This document shows, one piece after another, positions 40,108-49,475 of a stretch of DNA of 64,000 nt. The translations under genes were made by a program, and so were the position numbers. A model generated the notes under the pieces. That model did not search any database, was not told where the DNA came from, and worked only from the letters and a program-made list of their open reading frames with translations. Each line of letters starts with the position of its first letter. Within the stretch, counting starts at the first letter, position 1. This DNA comes from Oxalobacter aliiformigenes (GTDB taxonomy: Bacteria > Pseudomonadota > Gammaproteobacteria > Burkholderiales > Burkholderiaceae_D): assembly GCF_027116575.1 (NCBI RefSeq), contig NZ_CP098252.1, positions 1,860,001-1,924,000 on the forward strand, in the 5' to 3' direction.

Positions 40108-41028
40108 ATGAGCGCCGTTCTTCTCAAGGCATTTTCTTTCATCCTGATCATTTTTCTTGGATACGGTCTCAAAAAACTGGTTTTCAGAGACCCTGCCTGT
40201 CACCGGATTCTGGCATTCATTCTTTTGAATATCACACTGCCCGCCACGGTCATTCACGCTTTCGGCCATTTTCAGAGAGATACATCTCTCCTGCTGGTTG
40301 TCCTGCTCGGTTTCCTGTGCGCCCTGATTCCCATGCTGATCGTCTATCTGATCAGCCATCGTCTCCCCACCGAAAAACGAGCCTTTTCCATGATCAATGT
40401 CACCGGTTTCAATATCGGTGCATTCTCATTACCTTTCATACAAAACTTTTTCGGTCCGGGCGGCATGATCGTCGCCTGTCTCTTCGATATCGGTAACGCT
40501 TTCATGGTAACCGGCGGTTCCTTCGCCTTCACATCGACACTTCTCCGGACCAGTTCTGGCGAAAGACAGACTGTCGGCATCCTGCTGAAAAAATTTATCT
40601 GCTCGGTTCCATTCGACACCTACATGCTGATGCTGCTTGTCGTCATCTTCAATATCCCTGTTCCCGATACGATCATGATATTGCTTGAACCGCTTGCAAA
40701 TGCCAATTCCTTCATCGCCATGCTGCTCATCGGCATGATGTTCGAGTTCCGCACACGTGCCGACAAATACCGGACCATGTGCTCAGTCATCGGATTGCGT
40801 CTCCTGTTCGGCGCCATCTGTTCCTTCCTGCTGTATTTCTGTCTGCCTTTTCCCCAGGAAATCCGGCAGGTTCTCGCCGTGGTCGCTTTCGCCCCCGTTT
40901 CATCTATCGCGCCGATTTACACGGTACGTTGCCAGAGCGACGGCGCCCTGTCGAGCCTGACTCTTTCCATTTCCATCCTGTTCGCCCTGGCCATCATGAC
41001 CGGACTGGTCCTGTTGATGAAATCCTGA
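40108..41028 (+). CDS. AEC-family (auxin efflux carrier / MdcF-like) transporter
   Basis: 306 residues with about ten membrane helices in two halves, each with a break: [15 protein letters not shown] in the first half and [15 protein letters not shown] in the second. The family includes malonate and malate transporters of bacteria (MdcF) as well as plant auxin carriers; a dicarboxylate substrate is possible, but there is no neighbouring catabolic gene to support one. Confidence 0.85.
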   Translation: MSAVLLKAFSFILIIFLGYGLKKLVFRDPACHRILAFILLNITLPATVIHAFGHFQRDTSLLLVVLLGFLCALIPMLIVYLISHRLPTEKRAFSMINVTGFNIGAFSLPFIQNFFGPGGMIVACLFDIGNAFMVTGGSFAFTSTLLRTSSGERQTVGILLKKFICSVPFDTYMLMLLVVIFNIPVPDTIMILLEPLANANSFIAMLLIGMMFEFRTRADKYRTMCSVIGLRLLFGAICSFLLYFCLPFPQEIRQVLAVVAFAPVSSIAPIYTVRCQSDGALSSLTLSISILFALAIMTGLVLLMKS

Positions 41029-41163
41029 AAAAAGCGGCAAGGATCTTTTTGAAACAGTTTTACGATGCGCGATGTTGTCCAACGCATCAAAATCGCGACG
41101 TCACCCGATACCTCGGGGTATAATTTCATATTTGTATCAACGTCATAAACCAGAAAAGCCATT

Positions 41164-42268
41164 ATGGAAGCAGAACGTATCAATTCAATTTCCCACCGTA
41201 TCGCCGACCTTTCCGATCGCGAGACTGCCTTACGGGGGTATCTTTGACTTCGCTGCCAAGTCCGACAAACTTGAGCAGGTAAATGCCGAACTGGAAGACC
41301 CCGATGTCTGGAACGATCCCAAAAAAGCGCAGGAACTCGGCAAGGAAAAAAAATCGCTTGAAAACGTCGTCCTTTCATTGAATCACATCCGATCTGCCTT
41401 AACGGATGCCAGCGAATTGTTCGATATGGCAAAAGAAGAACAGGATGACGAAACCCTGAAAGCGGTCGAAGCCGATGTACTGGAACTGCAGGGCCAGATC
41501 GAGAAACTGGAATTCCGCAGAATGTTTTCCAATCCGATGGACCCATGCAACTGCTTCATTGACATCCAGGCGGGCGCAGGCGGTACCGAAGCCCAGGACT
41601 GGGCATCCATGATTCTCCGCCAGTATCTGCGCTATTGCGAACGCAAAGGATTCAATACGACGATTCTGGAACAGTCCGACGGAGAAATCGCTGGAATCAA
41701 GACAGCCACCATCAAGGTCGAAGGCGATTATGCCTACGGATATCTGCGCACCGAAACCGGTGTTCACAGGCTGGTCAGGAAATCGCCATTTGACTCGGCA
41801 AACGGTCGCCACACGTCTTTTTGCAGTCTTTTTGTCTATCCCGAAGTAGACGATTCCATCGAGATCGATATCAATCCGGCTGATGTACGGGTCGATACCT
41901 ATCGTGCATCCGGAGCCGGTGGCCAGCACATCAACAAAACAGACTCGGCAGTCAGGTTGACCCATATGCCGACAGGCATCGTCGTCCAGTGCCAGAATGA
42001 CCGGAGCCAGCATCGCAACCGTGCCGATGCATGGGAAATGCTCAAATCCCGTTTGTATGAACTGGAATTGCGCAAACGCATGGCGGAACAGCAAAAACTG
42101 GAAGATTCAAAAACCGATGTCGGTTGGGGACACCAGATCCGCTCATACGTACTCGATTCCTCGCGTATCAAGGATTTGCGTACCAATCACGAAACCGGCA
42201 ACACCAAGGCTGTTCTCGATGGCGACCTGGATGATTTCATCACCGAATCGCTTAAACAGGGCGTATAA
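41164..42268 (+). CDS. prfB: Peptide chain release factor 2, with programmed +1 frameshift
   Basis: The gene is in two frames. Zero frame starts at ATG 41164 ([20 protein letters not shown]) and meets an in-frame TGA at 41245 after codon 27; the +1 frame continues from GAC at 41246 to 42268. Product length is 367 residues, as in other RF2 proteins. Motifs: SPF anticodon-like loop in [12 protein letters not shown] and GGQ in [16 protein letters not shown]2 terminates at UGA and UAA, and it controls its own synthesis at this shift site. A frame read without the shift gives an unrelated N-terminus from 41072, which is not real. Confidence 0.97.
41233..41248 (+). promoter_or_regulatory. prfB programmed +1 frameshift site
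   Basis: The bases CGGGGGTATCTTTGAC hold the internal Shine-Dalgarno-like G run and the CTT-TGA-C slippery stop. This matches the classical RF2 autoregulatory signal almost exactly. Confidence 0.97.
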
Positions 42269-42313
42269 AAATATGACAGACCGTTTATCCCTATACTGAA
42301 TTCACACTGCATC

Positions 42314-43849
42314 ATGACCACGCAAACCAGAAAAAACGAACCGGCGACGCCACTTCAGGATGAAAATTCCATTATGGCGGAACGTCGCGCCAAACTTGCC
42401 GCCTTACGTCAGGAAGGCATCGCTTATCCCAACGATTTCCATCCCACGCACAAAGCCGCCAGTCTCCACGAACAATATGACGATCAGAGTAACGAAACAC
42501 TGGAACCGGCAGCTGTCCACGTTTGTGTGGCCGGGCGCATGATGCTGAAGCGGGTGATGGGAAAAGCATCTTTCGCCACTTTGATGGATGCGTCAGGTCC
42601 TCGTGCAGACGGCCGCATCCAGCTTTTCATTTCAAACGATACCATCGGCAAGGAAGCACACGATGCGTTCAAACGTTACGACATCGGCGATATCCTCGGT
42701 GCGGAAGGAACGCTTTTCAAGACAAAAACCGGTGAACTGACGATCCGTGTCACATCCCTGCGTCTGATCACCAAATCGATACGCCCTCTTCCTGACAAAT
42801 TTCACGGTCTGTCCGATCAGGAAATCAAATATCGCCAGCGCTATGTCGATCTGATCATGAACGACGAAACACGTCGCACATTCAAGGCCCGTACAGCCGC
42901 TATTGCGTCGATTCGCCGTTTTATGGGAGAAAACGGATTCATGGAAGTGGAAACTCCCATGCTGCATCCTATTCCCGGAGGTGCGGCAGCCAAACCGTTC
43001 ATCACTTATCACAATGCGCTGGATATGCAAATGTTCATGCGCATCGCACCGGAACTGTACCTGAAACGTCTTCTGGTAGGTGGATTCGACAGGGTTTTCG
43101 AACTGAATCGCAACTTCCGCAACGAGGGCGTCTCGCCAAGACACAATCCGGAATTCACGATGATGGAATTCTATGCCGCCTATGCCGACTACAAATGGTT
43201 GATGGATTTTACCGAAACCGTTATCCGGCAGGCCGTTATCGATACTTACGGTACACCGGTCATCACCTATCAGGGACGCGAACTGGATTTTTCAAAACCG
43301 TTCCACCGATTGACCATACTGGAAGCCATTTCAAAATACGCGCCCCAATATACCCGTGAACAACTGAACGATGCGGAATTCATGAAAGCCGAACTGAAGA
43401 AATTCGGTGTCGAACTGCTGCCGACCTCAGGTATCGGCGCCATGCAGCTCGCCCTGTTCGAGGAAACCGCCGAAGCCAAACTGTGGGAACCGACCTACAT
43501 TATCGATTATCCGGTTGAAGTCTCGCCACTGGCCCGCGCATCCGATACACGGCCGGATATCACCGAACGGTTCGAACTTTTCATGGTAGGACGTGAAATC
43601 GCCAACGGTTTTTCCGAACTCAACGATCCGGAAGACCAGTCGGCCCGTTTCATGAAACAGGTTGAAGCCAAGGATGCCGGCGATGAGGAAGCCATGTATT
43701 ACGACTCGGATTATATCCGTGCCCTGGAATACGGCATGCCTCCGGCAGGTGGCTGCGGTATCGGCATCGATCGTCTGGTCATGCTGCTGACCGACTCGCC
43801 CAATATCCGTGACGTGATTCTTTTCCCGCACATGCGCCGCGAAGAATGA
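42314..43849 (+). CDS. lysS: Lysyl-tRNA synthetase, class II
   Basis: 511 residues: OB-fold anticodon domain (about 60-160; [21 protein letters not shown]) and class II catalytic core with motif 2 ([22 protein letters not shown]) and motif 3 ([19 protein letters not shown]). It charges tRNA-Lys. The prfB-lysS pair, spaced 45 bases, is a conserved neighbourhood. Confidence 0.97.
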   Translation: MTTQTRKNEPATPLQDENSIMAERRAKLAALRQEGIAYPNDFHPTHKAASLHEQYDDQSNETLEPAAVHVCVAGRMMLKRVMGKASFATLMDASGPRADGRIQLFISNDTIGKEAHDAFKRYDIGDILGAEGTLFKTKTGELTIRVTSLRLITKSIRPLPDKFHGLSDQEIKYRQRYVDLIMNDETRRTFKARTAAIASIRRFMGENGFMEVETPMLHPIPGGAAAKPFITYHNALDMQMFMRIAPELYLKRLLVGGFDRVFELNRNFRNEGVSPRHNPEFTMMEFYAAYADYKWLMDFTETVIRQAVIDTYGTPVITYQGRELDFSKPFHRLTILEAISKYAPQYTREQLNDAEFMKAELKKFGVELLPTSGIGAMQLALFEETAEAKLWEPTYIIDYPVEVSPLARASDTRPDITERFELFMVGREIANGFSELNDPEDQSARFMKQVEAKDAGDEEAMYYDSDYIRALEYGMPPAGGCGIGIDRLVMLLTDSPNIRDVILFPHMRREE

Positions 43850-43867
43850 AAAAACATTCCTTTTTCC

Positions 43868-43893
43868 AAAGCCGGCTTTTCGCCGGCTTTTTT
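43868..43893 (+). terminator. Terminator after lysS
   Basis: AAAGCCGGC (43868-43876) pairs with GCCGGCTTT (43882-43890) and the T run continues to 43893. Confidence 0.9.
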
Positions 43894-44259
43894 CATGTGT
43901 CAAACCATTCCTTGCCAGCTGACTGAAATCAATGAACGTTTTCTTTTCAATAGATCATTACATCGTTCTGTCCTAGGATACTGCAACAGGGCGAATGATA
44001 TTGAACGCCATGCCGGACACACCTTTTCCGGAAAATTCCCGTCGTCAGCAGGAAAAAACATCGGGAGTAACATATTTGCATACCAATGATCCGTTCGCTG
44101 GCAAAGCGGAACCGGCCACAATCGATTCCAGCCATCCCGGTCAACACTCATTGATGATTTTAATTAACGCGCAATTTACCTTTCATGATTGGAAAAAAAA
44201 TGTCCACCAAACAAACGGGTAACAAAACTGTTAACAAAATTGACATCTCCGGAGCATCC
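43894..44259. other. Intergenic region upstream of dps
   Basis: About 365 bases; I see no confident gene. The last 75 bases form a possible 5' extension of dps (ATG codons at 44185 and 44200 in frame). AT-rich stretches near 43945 and 44155 may hold the dps promoter, but no clear -35/-10 pair stands out. Confidence 0.4.
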
Positions 44260-44778
44260 ATGAAAAAGTCGAACCCTGTCTCACGCCTGTGTACCACATC
44301 CGATCTGTCTGCTGAAGGAATTACCCGAATCCAGCAGGCCTTGAATCCGCTGCTGGCCGATGTATTCGCCCTTTATCTGAAAACCAAGAATTTCCACTGG
44401 CATCTTTCCGGGCCACACTTCCGCGATTACCATCTGATGTTCGACGAACAGGGCGATCAGCTCTTCGACATGACGGATGCCATCGCCGAACGGGCCAGAA
44501 AACTGGGCGCCCAGACATTGCATTCCATTGGCGAGATTTCCCGGGAACAACGGATCAGAGACAATGACGAACCCTACGTCGATCCATCGGACATGTTAAA
44601 TGAACTGAGAGAAAACAATCTGGAACTTCTGGGTTTCATGCGTGACGCACATGAAATCTGCGACAAATACGAGGATGTGGCAACCGCCAGTCTTCTGGAA
44701 AACTGGATTGACGAAACCGAAAGACGGATCTGGTTCCTTTTCGAAGCCCAGCAAGATACAGATTCCAGCGGCCACTGA
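44260..44778 (+). CDS. dps: Dps-family ferritin-like DNA-protection protein
   Basis: 172 residues from MKKSNPVSRLCTTSD, chosen because GGAG lies five bases upstream. The ferroxidase signature is present: KNFHWHLSGPHFRDYH and MFDEQGDQLFDMTDAIAER. Dodecamers store iron with peroxide and protect DNA. In-frame ATGs at 44185 and 44200 would add a Lys-rich tail (MSTKQTGNKTVNK) of the kind that lets E. coli Dps bind DNA; a GGA seven bases before 44200 makes this a real alternative. A strong terminator follows. Confidence 0.92.
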   Translation: MKKSNPVSRLCTTSDLSAEGITRIQQALNPLLADVFALYLKTKNFHWHLSGPHFRDYHLMFDEQGDQLFDMTDAIAERARKLGAQTLHSIGEISREQRIRDNDEPYVDPSDMLNELRENNLELLGFMRDAHEICDKYEDVATASLLENWIDETERRIWFLFEAQQDTDSSGH

Positions 44779-44792
44779 TCTGTACCACACAG

Positions 44793-44836
44793 AAAAAACG
44801 GAATGTCTTCCCGACATTCCGTTTTTTTATTTTTTA
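44793..44836 (+). terminator. Strong terminator after dps
   Basis: A 15-base stem, AAAAAACGGAATGTC (44793-44807) with GACATTCCGTTTTTT (44813-44827), followed by a further T-rich stretch. Confidence 0.92.
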
Positions 44837-45143
44837 AATGACTCCCCGTTTCCTCCAACAGTATTTTTCCTTTACATAAACCGTCCGGTTACCTTTCCCC
44901 GGAGCCTTTCTCCCTAATCCGTTCCCCTTTAATGAAGCTCAAACCCGAAAAAAACAGTACGGGTAAATTTAAGCCGTTCGTTTAACCCTTCACCGGTAAC
45001 TGAGAATATCCCTTTTCTCCAGTAGCCAGGCTAAAACGTCAATTCCTGTTCAAAGAATTTTCGGAGGGGAACAAATCCACACCGGCTGAAAAGCCTTTTA
45101 TGCAATCGGGCACAACTATTTACCAAGCACACTGGAGGCTTCA
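44837..45143. other. Upstream region of the gad operon
   Basis: About 300 bases without a supported gene. A 17-codon frame at 44932-44985 lacks a ribosome site and is rejected. GGAGG just before 45144 is the gadB ribosome site. No clear promoter or known acid-response operator is recognisable. Confidence 0.4.
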
Positions 45144-46538
45144 ATGGCATACCTGAGTACTGATGTAACCCGTAATGACCCTGTTTTCGGTTCCCGTTTT
45201 ATCGGGAAACCGGCTGACAAGAAAACTTTTCCCGACAACGAACAGAACGCCTACGATGTCTATCAGGTTGTTCACGATGAATTGTATCTGGACGGCAATG
45301 CACGACAGAACCTGGCGACTTTCTGCCAGACTTTCGAAGAAGAAGAACTGCACTGGCTGATGGATTTGTCGATCGACAAAAACATGATCGACAAGGACGA
45401 ATATCCCCAAACGGCAGCCATTGAAAATTACTGTGTGCATATGATCGCCGATCTCTGGAATGCTCCGGATTCCTCGGCAACGATCGGTACTTCGACAGTC
45501 GGTTCCAGCGAAGCCTGCATGCTGGGCGGCCTGGCTGCCCTGTGGAGGTGGCGCGCAAAAAGAAAAGCGGCAGGCAAACCGATCGACAAACCCAACATGG
45601 TTTGCGGACCTGTCCAGGTCTGCTGGCTGAAATTCGCCCGTTACTGGGACATCGAAATCCGTGAAATGCCCATGGCGGACAACCACTACGTCATGACACC
45701 GGAAGACATGCTCTCGATGGTCGACGAAAACACGATCGTGGTCGTTCCGACTCTGGGCCAGACATATACCGGCCTGTATGAACCGGTCAAGCCACTGGCC
45801 GATGCACTGGACAAGCTTCAGGCGGAAAAAGGGCTGGATATCGACATTCACGTCGATGGAGCCAGTGGCGGTTTTCTGGCTCCATTCTGCGCTCCCGATA
45901 TGTTGTGGGATTTCCGGCTGCCACGTGTCAAATCCATCAGTACATCCGGACACAAATTCGGTCTTGCTCCACTGGGAGTGGGCTGGGTCGTATGGCGCGA
46001 AACGAAAGATCTGCCAGAAGGTCTGATTTTCCACGTCAACTATCTGGGTGGTGACCTGCCGACCTTCGCGCTCAATTTCTCGCGTCCTGCCGGACAGGTC
46101 ATCTGCCAATACTACAACCTGCTCCGTCTCGGCAAGGAAGGCTATCAGCGAATCCATTCCGACTGTTACAACACCGCCCGGATGCTGGCAGACGGTCTGC
46201 AACAGATCGGTCCGTTTGACATGATCCACAGCGGCAGGGAACAGGATGGTATTCCGGCAGTGACCTGGCGTCTCAAGAAAGGCGCCAACACGAAATACAC
46301 GCTGTACGATCTGGCCGATCATCTGAGAACACGTGGCTGGCTGGTTCCAGCCTATTCGCTGCCTCCGCATGCCGACAATATCGTCGTACAGCGCATTCTG
46401 GTCAAACAGGGACTCTCTGCGGATATGGCTTCCTTGTTACTTGACGATTTCAAACGTGCGGTCGATTTCTTCGATACCCATCAACCCCACGGTTTCGTCG
46501 GCAAGGAAGCCCAGATGGGCAACCATTCCGGCAGATAA
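45144..46538 (+). CDS. gadB: Glutamate decarboxylase
   Basis: 464 residues, close to E. coli GadB (466). PLP-dependent group II decarboxylase: [13 protein letters not shown], then [18 protein letters not shown] with the PLP Lys, and [20 protein letters not shown]. It converts glutamate to GABA, consuming a cytoplasmic proton. GGAGG precedes the ATG at five bases. First gene of gadB-glsA-gadC. The C-terminus ([14 protein letters not shown]) differs from the E. coli end, whose His takes part in pH gating, so pH behaviour cannot be assumed. Confidence 0.96.
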   Translation: MAYLSTDVTRNDPVFGSRFIGKPADKKTFPDNEQNAYDVYQVVHDELYLDGNARQNLATFCQTFEEEELHWLMDLSIDKNMIDKDEYPQTAAIENYCVHMIADLWNAPDSSATIGTSTVGSSEACMLGGLAALWRWRAKRKAAGKPIDKPNMVCGPVQVCWLKFARYWDIEIREMPMADNHYVMTPEDMLSMVDENTIVVVPTLGQTYTGLYEPVKPLADALDKLQAEKGLDIDIHVDGASGGFLAPFCAPDMLWDFRLPRVKSISTSGHKFGLAPLGVGWVVWRETKDLPEGLIFHVNYLGGDLPTFALNFSRPAGQVICQYYNLLRLGKEGYQRIHSDCYNTARMLADGLQQIGPFDMIHSGREQDGIPAVTWRLKKGANTKYTLYDLADHLRTRGWLVPAYSLPPHADNIVVQRILVKQGLSADMASLLLDDFKRAVDFFDTHQPHGFVGKEAQMGNHSGR

Positions 46539-46598
46539 GCGGCAACTGCCACGGAAGCAGAGGATATAGACGAAAACATTTTTTTAAGGATATTTTCC

Positions 46599-47549
46599 AT
46601 GAGCGTCAATCAAAACCCGGAGCAAAGGAAACAAGTGTTGGACTTTATGACCTCTGCTCACCAGTCCTTTTCTTCAGTCAAGGAAGGTGCCAATGCCAGT
46701 TACATTCCCTTTCTGGCATCGGTTCCTTCCGATCTCTTCGGAATCGCCATCGCGTTCACGGATGGAGAAGTTCTCGAAGTCGGTGATACAAAATATGAAT
46801 TCGCCATTGAATCCATTTCCAAGGTTTTCACTTTGGCCAGAGTTCTGGAAGAACTGGGCAAGGAAGAATTCAAGGCAAAAATCGGCAGTAACGCTACTGG
46901 TGAACCGTTCAATTCAGTCATCGCGCTTGAATTGCACAAAGAACATCCCTACAACCCGTTCGACAATGCCGGTGCCATCGCAACAGTCAGTCTCCTGAAC
47001 GCAAAATCATCCGATGACCGCTGGAATCAAATCATCAGTACCTACAACCTGTTTGCCGGAAGAGAACTGGCCGTCAACAATGAAGTCTATCAGTCGGAAT
47101 CCGATACCAACGCCCATAACCGCGGCATTTCATGGCTTTTGAAAAATAGCGGCAACATGTATACCGATCCGGATCAGGCATGTGATGTTTACACCCGTCA
47201 GTGTTCTGTTGCCATCACCTGCCGCGACCTCGCCATTATGGGAGGTACCATCGCCAATGGCGGAATCAATCCGGTCACGAAAAAACAGGTCGTCAACAAG
47301 GAAAACATCCAGCCCATCCTTGCCGAAATGATGATGAACGGCCTTTACGAAAATACCGGCAACTGGCTCTACAGCACCGGCCTGCCGGGCAAAAGCGGTG
47401 TCGGTGGAGGCATTCTGGCCGTCGTTCCTGGCAAGTGTGCACTAGCCGTTTTCGCTCCTCCCCTGGATATTCACGGCAACAGTGTGAAAGGTCAGAAAGT
47501 GGGCGCGTTCCTGAGCGAAAAACTGGGATGGAGTCTTTTCAATAAATAA
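46599..47549 (+). CDS. glsA: Glutaminase A
   Basis: 316 residues of the beta-lactamase-like glutaminase family. The Ser-x-x-Lys catalytic motif is IESISKVFTLA; other family parts are NPFDNAGAIATVSLL and GLPGKSGVGGGILAVVPGK. It hydrolyses glutamine to glutamate and ammonia. AAGGA precedes the ATG, 60 bases after gadB. In E. coli the YbaS glutaminase works with GadC in glutamine-dependent acid resistance; the physical linkage here suggests the same role. Confidence 0.95.
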   Translation: MSVNQNPEQRKQVLDFMTSAHQSFSSVKEGANASYIPFLASVPSDLFGIAIAFTDGEVLEVGDTKYEFAIESISKVFTLARVLEELGKEEFKAKIGSNATGEPFNSVIALELHKEHPYNPFDNAGAIATVSLLNAKSSDDRWNQIISTYNLFAGRELAVNNEVYQSESDTNAHNRGISWLLKNSGNMYTDPDQACDVYTRQCSVAITCRDLAIMGGTIANGGINPVTKKQVVNKENIQPILAEMMMNGLYENTGNWLYSTGLPGKSGVGGGILAVVPGKCALAVFAPPLDIHGNSVKGQKVGAFLSEKLGWSLFNK

Positions 47550-47605
47550 GAAGGGATACCGGAATTTCTTTCCGGGAAATTCCGGTTTTCAGAAAAGAGG
47601 TTTTT

Positions 47606-49144
47606 ATGGCTACTGCTGACAATACCAAAAACACAAAAGCTCGTACTTACATTTCATGGCTGACTATCGCGTTCATGATGGTGGCCGCTGTGGCAAGTAT
47701 CCGTTCGCTGCCGGCCATGGCCGTATATGGTCTCGGTTCGATCATGCTCTTTCTGATTCCGGCTATCGTATTCTTCGTTCCGGTCGCCCTTGTGGCATCC
47801 GAACTGGGTACCGGCTGGAACGGAGGCATTTATGGCTGGGTCAAACAGGCCTATGGTGACAGGCTCGGTTTCTTCGTCATCTGGTTTTTGTGGATCGAAG
47901 TGGTCGTCTGGTATCCAAGCGTGCTGGGATTTGCTGCCAGTACGCTGGCCTACATGTTCAACCCGAAACTGGCCGATAACGGCATATTCACCTGTATCGT
48001 CATCATCGTGTTCTACTGGGCATCCACACTGCTTGCCATGAAAGGTTTCGATACCATTTCCAAATTCACCAAATGGTTCATGTTGCTGGGAACGGCCCTT
48101 CCCGCTGCCTGTCTTGTCATTTTGGGCATCATCTGGCTCATCATGGGCAATCCGTCCGCCGCACCGATGAACTGGGGTGCCCTGATCCCATCGGTTTTTC
48201 ATGAACACAGCCATATACTTGCCGGTGCACACCGCCTGCATCCTGACTACTGGAAAGAATTCGTGGGCAGTATCGCCGGTCTGGTTCTGATCGTCAGCAA
48301 TTTTCTGGCATACGCCGGCATCGAAATGAATGCGATTCATGCCCGTGAACTGAAAAACCCGGAACGCGAAATGCCGAAAGCCATTTTGCTGGCCGGTATC
48401 ATGATCGTACTGATCTTCATCCCGCCGACACTGGCGATTTCACTGGTCGTACCGGCTGATTCCACCAGTCTGACAGCCGGTGTCATTCAGGCATACGCCG
48501 CTTTCTTCGATGCATTCCATATCGCATGGGTCACCCCAATTCTGGGCGCATTGCTGATCATCGGTGCATTGGGCGGCGTGCTCAGCTGGACAGCGGGTCC
48601 GTCGAAAGGTCTTCTTTTTGTCGGCAAATCAGGTATGTTCCCGCCCATTCTGCAGAAAGTCAACAAAAACGGGGTTCAGCAAAACATTCTGATTCTTCAG
48701 GCTATTCTTGTGACACTTCTGTCCACCGCCTACATTTTCATCGACAATGTTTCCGATGCTTTCTGGATGTTGTCCGCCATGGCGGCCCTGATGTACCTGA
48801 TCATCTATGTTTTCATGTTCATGTCCGCCATGAAACTCAGAAAAACACAGCCGAACGTCAAACGCGGTTTCGTCCTGAAAGGACTTCATTTCTGGTGCAT
48901 TCTTGGTCTGGCCGCCACCATTTTGGCCATTATTTTCGGCCTGATCCCGCCAAGCCAGTTCAGCAACATGCCTGTGCTGGAATATATTGGCATTCTGGTT
49001 GCAGGACTGATCATCACCGGTGCGCCACCTTTCATTTTCTATGCGGTCAGAAAACCGTCCTGGGAAGTGGCGCCGAAAAGCGAAACGGAAGCATACTCGG
49101 CACCTTTGCAGGATCTGCAAAACAGCGACACGACCGGAAACTGA
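47606..49144 (+). CDS. gadC: Glutamate/GABA antiporter, APC family
   Basis: 512 residues with about 12 membrane helices; similar in length to E. coli GadC (511). The family segment near helix 1 is RSLPAMAVYGLGSIML, and the glutamate-binding/gating side contains YAGIEMNAIHARELKNPEREMPKA. It exchanges external glutamate (or glutamine) for GABA. The soluble tail of about 40 residues (ending LQNSDTTGN) could act as the pH plug known in E. coli GadC. It closes the operon; an excellent terminator follows. Confidence 0.94.
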   Translation: MATADNTKNTKARTYISWLTIAFMMVAAVASIRSLPAMAVYGLGSIMLFLIPAIVFFVPVALVASELGTGWNGGIYGWVKQAYGDRLGFFVIWFLWIEVVVWYPSVLGFAASTLAYMFNPKLADNGIFTCIVIIVFYWASTLLAMKGFDTISKFTKWFMLLGTALPAACLVILGIIWLIMGNPSAAPMNWGALIPSVFHEHSHILAGAHRLHPDYWKEFVGSIAGLVLIVSNFLAYAGIEMNAIHARELKNPEREMPKAILLAGIMIVLIFIPPTLAISLVVPADSTSLTAGVIQAYAAFFDAFHIAWVTPILGALLIIGALGGVLSWTAGPSKGLLFVGKSGMFPPILQKVNKNGVQQNILILQAILVTLLSTAYIFIDNVSDAFWMLSAMAALMYLIIYVFMFMSAMKLRKTQPNVKRGFVLKGLHFWCILGLAATILAIIFGLIPPSQFSNMPVLEYIGILVAGLIITGAPPFIFYAVRKPSWEVAPKSETEAYSAPLQDLQNSDTTGN

Positions 49145-49165
49145 TTTCCGGATTCATTCATACCG

Positions 49166-49200
49166 AAAGCCTTCCCGTACGGGAAGGCTTTTTTTTATTT
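49166..49200 (+). terminator. Terminator of the gad operon
   Basis: AAAGCCTTCCC (49166-49176) pairs with GGGAAGGCTTT (49181-49191) over GTAC, then a long T run. Confidence 0.93.
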
Positions 49201-49475
49201 TTCCTCCCCCGAAGCATTCATGTTCCACAGGACACCCCTGCCTGTTCGTACCGGCATTCTCACCATCCTGTCTCGCAGGATATATTCCGGAACGGGACAA
49301 CATCCGCAAACGAACAGCACAGCAAAAAACCGGTCATGCGTTGTCGTTGCCAATGGCCAAATCCAGACGAAAATTTTGGGCTGGTGTACAAGAACGCGGT
49401 AAAATAACCTGATAAACCGTACGGCAATCCTGAATCGGTCAGCGATTGACTTTGTTTTATCTTCACTGGATTTTT
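49201..49475. other. Intergenic region gadC / FAD dehydrogenase
   Basis: About 275 bases after the gad terminator. No supported gene; open frames here are short, run into the neighbours and show no recognisable protein. Confidence 0.4.

Noticed and set aside
41072..41163. N-terminal extension of the prfB +1 frame
   Set aside because: Non-homologous to RF2; the true start is 41164 in the zero frame with a programmed shift.
44932..44985. 17-codon frame before gadB
   Set aside because: No ribosome site, no conserved feature, too short to separate from chance.
45141..46370. 409-codon minus-strand open frame
   Set aside because: Antisense shadow of gadB, which is certain by its PLP motif and ribosome site.
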